Source: Burkholderia arboris (GTDB taxonomy: Bacteria; Pseudomonadota; Gammaproteobacteria; Burkholderiales; Burkholderiaceae). From it: a DNA stretch of 64,000 nt. The stretch is from the NCBI RefSeq assembly GCF_902499125.1, contig NZ_CABVPX010000004.1:186001-250000 (forward strand). The letters run 5' to 3'. This document shows, in pieces, positions 59,471-64,000 of the stretch (position 1 is its first letter; each line of letters opens with the position of its first letter). The translations under genes and the position numbers were made by a program. The notes beneath the pieces were generated by a model. It worked only from the letters and a program-made list of their open reading frames with translations, was not told the origin of the DNA and made no database searches.

Positions 59471-59493
59471 GGGCCGGCATATGAAGCCGGCCC
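59471..59493. terminator. hairpin between convergent LysR and MAPEG genes
   Basis: GGGCCGGC (59471-59478) pairs perfectly with GCCGGCCC (59486-59493) around a 7-base loop. It is preceded by three copies of GACGGG(T/C) at 59454-59473. No T run on either side, so a factor-independent terminator is not certain. Confidence 0.5.
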
Positions 59494-59514
59494 TCGCCTT
59501 CGCCGAACTTCCGC

Positions 59515-59886
59515 TTACGGCGTGGCGAAGAACAGCGCGACGACGCACGCCATCCCGCCAAACCACACGAGCGAACGCAGCGACGCCCAGTTCAGCAGGT
59601 ACATCAGCGCATAGACGATGCGGATCGCGACGAACGCCATCGCAAGCTGGTCGACGCGATGCACGTTCGCGCCGTTGTGCCACGCCACCACCAGCGCGGC
59701 CGTGAACAGCGCAAGCGCTTCCCACGCATTCTGATGCGCGGCCTGCGCGCGTGCGCGCCAGCCTTCGAGCTTCGCCAGGTAATCGCGCGGCGCGCGGTTG
59801 TCGTAGCCCTTGCGGGCCTTGGCCAGGAACGTCATCGGGAACGGCAACAGCGCCACGATGAACAGGCACAGCTGGGACGTCGTCAT
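59515..59886 (-). CDS. MAPEG family membrane protein
   Basis: 123 residues with four membrane helices. Family features: LAKARKGYDNRAPRDYL after the first helix and the AHQNAWEALALFTAAL motif. MAPEG proteins include glutathione-dependent peroxidases/transferases, but bacterial members of this type are mostly uncharacterised. The ATG at 59886 has GGAGG? replaced by GGAGAC about six bases upstream. A perfect palindrome lies 24 bp upstream. Confidence 0.88.
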   Translation of the reverse strand: MTTSQLCLFIVALLPFPMTFLAKARKGYDNRAPRDYLAKLEGWRARAQAAHQNAWEALALFTAALVVAWHNGANVHRVDQLAMAFVAIRIVYALMYLLNWASLRSLVWFGGMACVVALFFATP

Positions 59887-60190
59887 CTAAGTCTCCTCCA
59901 TTATGATTACATTGATCAATGACAAGATCGCCGAGAGCTTAGCATTGCGCCGCGCTGTTCGCGCACCGGTTTTCTAGACGGGAGACTCGGCCACGCGGGC
60001 CTCGGGCGGCCGCGACCGGCCTGCTTGACCACCCCAATTTCCACCAAATCGTCGATAAATACGTTAATTAAAACTGGTCGAACACCAATAAGATAGCGCT
60101 CAACACTGGCTTGACGCGCTATCGCGCGCCAGCCTGCCGTTTCAATCCGCGCCGCCGCGCACCGAACGACATCCGACCCGAGCCATCGCC
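59887..60190. other. divergent intergenic region, MAPEG / alanine racemase
   Basis: 304 bp. Holds the palindrome CATTGATCAATG (59910-59921) near the MAPEG start and an AT-rich stretch with TTAATTAA (about 60063-60070), the best candidate for the alr promoter. No ORF with coding character. Confidence 0.5.
59910..59921. promoter_or_regulatory. perfect 12-bp palindrome upstream of the MAPEG gene
   Basis: CATTGATCAATG, fully self-complementary, with AT-rich flanks, 24 bp before the start codon. TTGATCAA cores are common in operators of MarR-type regulators. None is encoded here. Confidence 0.45.
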
Positions 60191-61312
60191 ATGCCCCGTC
60201 CCATCGTCGCCCATATCCGCCCCGAAGCCGTCCGCCACAATCTCGATTTCATCCGCCGCACCGCCGCGCAATCGCGTGTGTGGGCCGTGATCAAGGCCAA
60301 CGCGTACGGCCACGGCATCGAACGGATCTACCCGGGCCTCGCGGCCGCCGACGGCATCGCGCTGCTCGATCTCGACGAAGCCGTGCGCGTGCGCGAACTC
60401 GGCTGGGACAAGCCCGTGCTGCTGCTCGAAGGGATCTTCGAGCCGGCCGACGTCGAACTGGCCGATCGCCATCGGCTGACGGTCAGCGTGCACTGCGACG
60501 AACAGCTCGACCTGCTGATCGCCGCGAAGCCGCAGCAGCCGATCGACATCCAGCTCAAGATGAACTCCGGGATGAACCGGCTCGGCTATCGGCCCGACGT
60601 GTTCCGCGCCGCATGGGAACGCGCGGCGAGCGCACCGTCGATCGGCAAGATCACGCTGATGATGCATTTCGCGAACGCCGACGAAGGCGAGGTCGACTGG
60701 CAGCTCGACCAGTTCGACGCGACCACGGCCGGGATTCCGGGCGAGCGCTCGGTGTCGAATTCGGCGGCCGTGCTGTGGCATCCGCGCGCGCACCGCGACT
60801 GGGTGCGGCCCGGCACGATCCTGTACGGCGCATCGCCGACGGGCGCGTCGCGGCATATCGCCGACACGCCGCTGATGGCCTCGATGACGCTGACGAGCAA
60901 GCTCATCGGCGTGCAGACGCTGTCGCCGGCGGAAACCGTCGGCTACGGCCGCCGCTTCACGACCGACCAGCCGATGCGGATCGGCGTGGTCGCATGCGGC
61001 TACGCGGACGGCTATCCGCGCCACGCGCCGACCGGTACGCCGATTGCGGTGGACGGCGTGATGACACGCGTCATCGGCCGCGTGTCGATGGACATGCTGA
61101 CCGTCGACCTGACGCCGTGCCCGAACGCGGGCATCGGATCGAGCGTCGAGCTGTGGGGTGACCAGGTGAAGGTGGACGACGTCGCGGAAGCCAGCGGCAC
61201 GATCGGCTACGAGCTGATGTGCGCGCTCGCGCCCCGCGTGCCGGTCGTGATCGTGCCGCCCGGCGTGTCGGCCGTGGAGCCGGCGCGGCGGACCGGGAGC
61301 TACGGCCGCTGA
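60191..61312 (+). CDS. alr: alanine racemase
   Basis: 373 residues. PLP enzyme that makes D-alanine for peptidoglycan. PLP Lys in [17 protein letters not shown] (about residue 37), NSGMNRLGY, and the second catalytic base Tyr in ETVGYGRRF (about residue 261); [17 protein letters not shown] and [12 protein letters not shown] are typical. ATG 60191 ([17 protein letters not shown]) matches the family N-terminus. Whether this is the biosynthetic (alr) or catabolic (dadX) isozyme cannot be told; no dadA is beside it. Confidence 0.94.
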   Translation: MPRPIVAHIRPEAVRHNLDFIRRTAAQSRVWAVIKANAYGHGIERIYPGLAAADGIALLDLDEAVRVRELGWDKPVLLLEGIFEPADVELADRHRLTVSVHCDEQLDLLIAAKPQQPIDIQLKMNSGMNRLGYRPDVFRAAWERAASAPSIGKITLMMHFANADEGEVDWQLDQFDATTAGIPGERSVSNSAAVLWHPRAHRDWVRPGTILYGASPTGASRHIADTPLMASMTLTSKLIGVQTLSPAETVGYGRRFTTDQPMRIGVVACGYADGYPRHAPTGTPIAVDGVMTRVIGRVSMDMLTVDLTPCPNAGIGSSVELWGDQVKVDDVAEASGTIGYELMCALAPRVPVVIVPPGVSAVEPARRTGSYGR

Positions 61313-61370
61313 TCCACGTCGACGCGGCGGCGCGCTGTCGTGTCGCCGTGCGTGCCGCACGCCTTGCTTG

Positions 61371-61398
61371 CGGGCCGCCTCGGGTGGCCCGTTTGCTT
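61371..61398 (+). terminator. probable terminator after alr
   Basis: CGGGCC (61371-61376) pairs with GGCCCG (61386-61391) across a 9-base loop and is followed by TTTGCTTT. Modest stem, T-rich tail. Confidence 0.55.
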
Positions 61399-61496
61399 TC
61401 CGGCGCAGCGGCACCGCATGCGAGCCAAACCGGCAAAACCAACGAAATCGCGTGACGTTCCTTCCGAACCGCACGCTGCCCGCTTGCGCCGACGCG

Positions 61497-62291
61497 TCAC
61501 GAACGCCACGTCGGCTGGCGCTTTTCGAGAAACGCGTCGATCCCCTCGCCCGCATCCTCTTCCATCATGTTGCGCGCCATCACGTCGCCCGCATACGCAT
61601 AGGCTTCGTCGAGCGGCAGCTCGCGCTGGCGATAGAACATCTGCTTGCCAAATCGCACCGCGGCCGGGCTCTTCGCGACGATCTCCGCGACCTTGCGCGC
61701 GACGGCCGCATCGAGCGCGTCCTCGGGCACGGCCTCGTTGACGAGCCCCCACGCGGCGGCCGTCGCCGCATCGACGAAACGCCCGGTCACGAGCATGTCG
61801 AACGCGCGCTTCGCGGCGACGTTGCGGCTCAACGCGACGGCCGGTGTCGAGCAGAACAGCCCGACGTTGATGCCCGATACCGCGAAGCGCGCGGTATCGG
61901 CGGCGATTGCAAGGTCGCACGCGGCAACGAGCTGGCAGCCGGCCGCCGTCGCGATGCCGTGCACGCGCGCGATCACCGGCACCGGCAATGCGCGCATCGC
62001 GAGCATCACGCGGCTGCACTGCGCGAACAGCGTGCGGTAGTAGTCGAGTTCGGGCCGGCTGCGCATCTGCCGCAGGTCGTGGCCCGCGCAGAACGCCTTG
62101 CCTTCGGCGGCCAGCACGACGCAGCGCACGTGCGGATCGGCCGCCAGCGTATCGAACGCATCGTGCAGGCTCGCAAGCATCGCCTCGGACAACGCATTGA
62201 ACTGCTGCGGGCGATTCAACCGCAGCGTGACGACGCCGTCGTGCGCGTCGCGCAACAGGATCGGCTCGGCAGTCTCTTGATCGGGTTCCAT
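61497..62291 (-). CDS. enoyl-CoA hydratase family protein, ECHDC3-like
   Basis: 264 residues from ATG 62291 (EPDQETAEPILLRDAHDG). Crotonase fold: LNRPQQFNALSEAML, oxyanion-hole segments FCAGHDLRQM and GIATAAGCQLVAACDLAIA, then NVGLFCSTPAVALSR and a C-terminal FLEKRQPTWRS, closely like the ECHDC3 subgroup. In the second active-site position the usual hydratase Glu pair is not evident, so activity could differ from simple hydration. The frame is open 33 codons further upstream, but these look non-coding. An MFS remnant lies directly upstream. Confidence 0.85.
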   Translation of the reverse strand: MEPDQETAEPILLRDAHDGVVTLRLNRPQQFNALSEAMLASLHDAFDTLAADPHVRCVVLAAEGKAFCAGHDLRQMRSRPELDYYRTLFAQCSRVMLAMRALPVPVIARVHGIATAAGCQLVAACDLAIAADTARFAVSGINVGLFCSTPAVALSRNVAAKRAFDMLVTGRFVDAATAAAWGLVNEAVPEDALDAAVARKVAEIVAKSPAAVRFGKQMFYRQRELPLDEAYAYAGDVMARNMMEEDAGEGIDAFLEKRQPTWRS

Positions 62292-62404
62292 GATGTTCCA
62301 CTCGGCGGCGTTCGGCAGGATTCGGTGCGGCACGAACGGACGGCCACGGCATGCGTCCGTTCGCAGCATCGTGACGAAATGGTCCTCCACATTCCGTGTG
62401 ACGT

Positions 62405-62731
62405 CCAGTCACGTGCCACTCGTCTTGCGGCCCGCCGTGCCGCAAAGGCGGCCGTCGCACAGGCGACGCATCCGAGCGCCGCGACCGCCCGCAGCGCGTC
62501 GCTCCGACCCGGCAACAGGATCGTCGCGGCGCCTGCAATGGCCACGCCGGACAAGCTTCCGGCCTGCCTCGCCGCATTGAGGCCCCCCGATGCCGCGCCC
62601 GCCGCGTCCGCGGGCACCTGTTCGAGCACGGTCGCGATCATCGGCGCTACCGACAACGCGGCCCCGGTGCCGAATGCGATCAACGCCGCCCGGACCACCG
62701 GCCACGGCGCACGCAGCGCGAGCGCGGCGGC
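62405..62731 (-). pseudogene. C-terminal remnant of an MFS (DHA2-type) efflux transporter
   Basis: About 108 residues match the last three helices of 14-helix drug transporters: FGTGAALSVAPMIATVLEQV, then PADAAGAASGGLNAARQAG and SLSGVAIAGAATILLP, the conserved motif in which a VP..AG.ASG.LNAARQ.G segment links two helices. No start codon fits and the first about 350 residues of the protein are absent from the window. The frame continues into the enoyl-CoA hydratase region. A decayed gene. Confidence 0.75.
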
Positions 62732-62795
62732 GACCGAAGCCGTCGTCGACGAATTTGCGACCGCCGGGCCTTCCGCCCGGTAGCGGGCTTCCGCG

Positions 62796-63254
62796 TCAGC
62801 GCGCGACCGGCTGGCGCCCGCCGCGCCACGCGCGCACACCCGACCACAGGTGCCCGACGCCCGCGCCGAAAAAGACGGCGCCCATCGCGCCGAAGATCAG
62901 CACGTCGCCCCAGATCGCGCCGAACGTATTCAGCTGTGCGGTCATCCTGGGCTCGTCCGGCGCGTAGCGCACCTCGACCGTCGCGCCGTCCTGCTCGCTG
63001 ACCAGGCCGCCCTGCGCATATTCGACATGCTCGCCCGCGAGCGTCGTGAACGCGATCTCGGGATGATGCTTGCCGGCGTTCAGCTTGATGACGCGGCCCG
63101 GCACGACGACCGACGTTCGCAGGAATTCGCGCGTCGACTGCGCGTACAGCGCGATGCCGATCAGCAGGCCCGCTCCGACCAGGGTAAAAAGGACGCCTTT
63201 CGCGATCAGCGTCTCCGTGCGCGGCTTGGCGGCGCCTTCGGATCGGGACACCAT
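62796..63254 (-). CDS. DUF3592 family membrane protein
   Basis: 152 residues from ATG 63254, with AGGTGAG just upstream; a GTG three codons earlier is possible. Two membrane helices (VLFTLVGAGLLIGIALY and ILIFGAMGAVFFGAGVG) enclose a small beta domain (VVVPGRVIKLNAGKHHPEIAFTT, split, and ATVEVRYAPDEP) that is the signature of DUF3592. The beta domain should face the periplasm. Follows the upstream lipoprotein-like gene by 10 bp, so the two form a pair. Function unknown. Confidence 0.8.
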   Translation of the reverse strand: MVSRSEGAAKPRTETLIAKGVLFTLVGAGLLIGIALYAQSTREFLRTSVVVPGRVIKLNAGKHHPEIAFTTLAGEHVEYAQGGLVSEQDGATVEVRYAPDEPRMTAQLNTFGAIWGDVLIFGAMGAVFFGAGVGHLWSGVRAWRGGRQPVAR

Positions 63255-63264
63255 CTCGCTCACC

Positions 63265-63849
63265 TCACGGGCGCGACTGATAGAACGACACGTCGATCTT
63301 CGACTGCGTCTTGCAACGGTACATCACGCCGCGCCCCGTTTCGTCGGTCACGCCTTCGTACGGGCCGTTGCAGCCCATGACCTTGTATTGCGCGAACGGA
63401 ATGCGCTTGCCGTCGGTCGGCCGGACCAACACCGGGATGCGCCCCGTCGGGCCATCGCCGACGATACGCACGAGTATCATGCGCGCCGGATCGATCGGCG
63501 CGGCGGAACGCATGAAAATCGTGCGTCCCTGCGCGTCGGTCGCGCCTTCGACTTCGAGTTCCCGGTTGTCCAGGGATGCGCTCGTATAGAGCGCGAATGC
63601 ATAGCGCGTGTTCGGCAGCGCCTGCTTCGTCGCGGGATCGTGCAGCACGAAATAGCACCCGTTGGCGCCCTTCCCGGCCGTTGCCTGCCCGTCGACCTGC
63701 GTGGGATTGCACGTGTACGACGAACCGTTGCCGACGGCAGCCTGCTGTGCATGCTGCTGCGCGGTGCCGGCGCATCCGCCTGCCAGCGCGGCCACCAGCG
63801 TCACGCATGCGCCGCGCACGAGCGCTGCCCGGTCGATCCTGGTTGTCAT
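63265..63849 (-). CDS. secreted protein with two Ig/transthyretin-like repeats
   Basis: 194 residues from ATG 63849 (TTRIDRAALVRGACV). Signal peptide with a weak lipobox (ALAGGC, Cys about 26), so possibly a lipoprotein. Two related repeats follow: LPNTRYAFALYTSA...VEGATDAQGRT and IPFAQYKVMGCNGPYEGVTDETGRG. These have the G-x-TD-x-x-GRT pattern of Ig-like carrier domains often found on type VI spike proteins and their partners. Cys at CNP, NGCYF, MGCNG and YRCKT may pair. Family not recognised. Coupled to the DUF3592 gene. Nothing coding is seen from 63850 to the window end on the minus side. Confidence 0.65.
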   Translation of the reverse strand: MTTRIDRAALVRGACVTLVAALAGGCAGTAQQHAQQAAVGNGSSYTCNPTQVDGQATAGKGANGCYFVLHDPATKQALPNTRYAFALYTSASLDNRELEVEGATDAQGRTIFMRSAAPIDPARMILVRIVGDGPTGRIPVLVRPTDGKRIPFAQYKVMGCNGPYEGVTDETGRGVMYRCKTQSKIDVSFYQSRP

Positions 63850-64000
63850 TGGAATCCTGTTCCTGATTGCGATGGATGCCGGGCGTGCTGCGCATGACGC
63901 GCAGGCACGCCTGCCCTCGGCATCCGGCAGGATACGGACATCGCGGCGCACTGTAAATCGTTGCGCCCGCAATCGGCCGCGCGGTGCCGCTACCCGTCGC

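Noticed and set aside
59454..59473. Three tandem GACGGG(T/C) heptamers as a regulatory repeat
   Set aside because: Only three units at a gene end; most likely slippage next to the hairpin between two convergent genes.

Overview
The window is 64 kb of very GC-rich, densely coded bacterial DNA. Gene content and protein similarity (2-aminoethylphosphonate genes, a pga-type exopolysaccharide operon, many LysR regulators, ATP-grasp/alpha-E/transglutaminase genes, a Tle3/Tla3-type pair) point to Burkholderia, probably the cepacia complex. No rRNA, tRNA or CRISPR was seen, and most genes are accessory metabolism, surface or transport, so a secondary replicon is likely. That is inference: no replication or partition gene is visible.

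Layout. 1-2.2 kb: the end of an aminoethylphosphonate pathway (phosphonopyruvate decarboxylase, then phnW), closed by a strong terminator. 2.3-6.3 kb: an accessory patch with lower GC, holding a PD-(D/E)xK-like protein, a 2-oxoglutarate-oxygenase-like protein and three small immunity-like genes. Two copies of a 156-bp direct repeat bracket two of the small genes. 6.3-10.4 kb: small hypotheticals, an acyltransferase-3 membrane protein and proline iminopeptidase. 10.6-14.4 kb: a Tle3-like type VI lipase effector translationally coupled to a Tla3-like adaptor, with no VgrG or immunity gene alongside.

14.7-25.5 kb: a six-gene ATP-grasp / alpha-E / transglutaminase cluster on the minus strand, including one transglutaminase whose catalytic Cys is Ser. 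26.1 kb: a HypT-like LysR gene, then a 640-bp AT-rich gap with a LacI-type palindrome and a 38-codon metal-binding-like mini-ORF. 27.7-38.8 kb: a plus-strand poly-N-acetylglucosamine operon (two new leader genes, pgaABCD, a second-type glmS and a secreted protein). The glmS presumably feeds hexosamine into the polymer.

38.9-41.3 kb: a DUF3626 protein, a cytochrome c and a GNAT acetyltransferase. 41.4-45.4 kb: a putative thiazoline-carboxylate to cysteine module (hydrolase, carbamoylase, binding protein) with a divergent LysR regulator. 45.6-47.9 kb: ahpC-ahpF separated by two perfect GC hairpins. 48.9-54.4 kb: a polar-amino-acid ABC importer operon with a C45 hydrolase, a class III aminotransferase and a carboxymuconolactone-decarboxylase-like protein; a TnpB scrap sits between the permease and ATPase genes. 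54.8-59.5 kb: a giant fused CydDC-like ABC exporter with a divergent LysR gene. 59.5-64 kb: a MAPEG protein, alanine racemase, an ECHDC3-like enoyl-CoA hydratase, an MFS transporter remnant, a DUF3592 protein and a secreted protein with two Ig-like repeats.

Start codons were chosen by eye from Shine-Dalgarno sequences, coupling and family length. All family assignments come from recognising motifs; no search was run.
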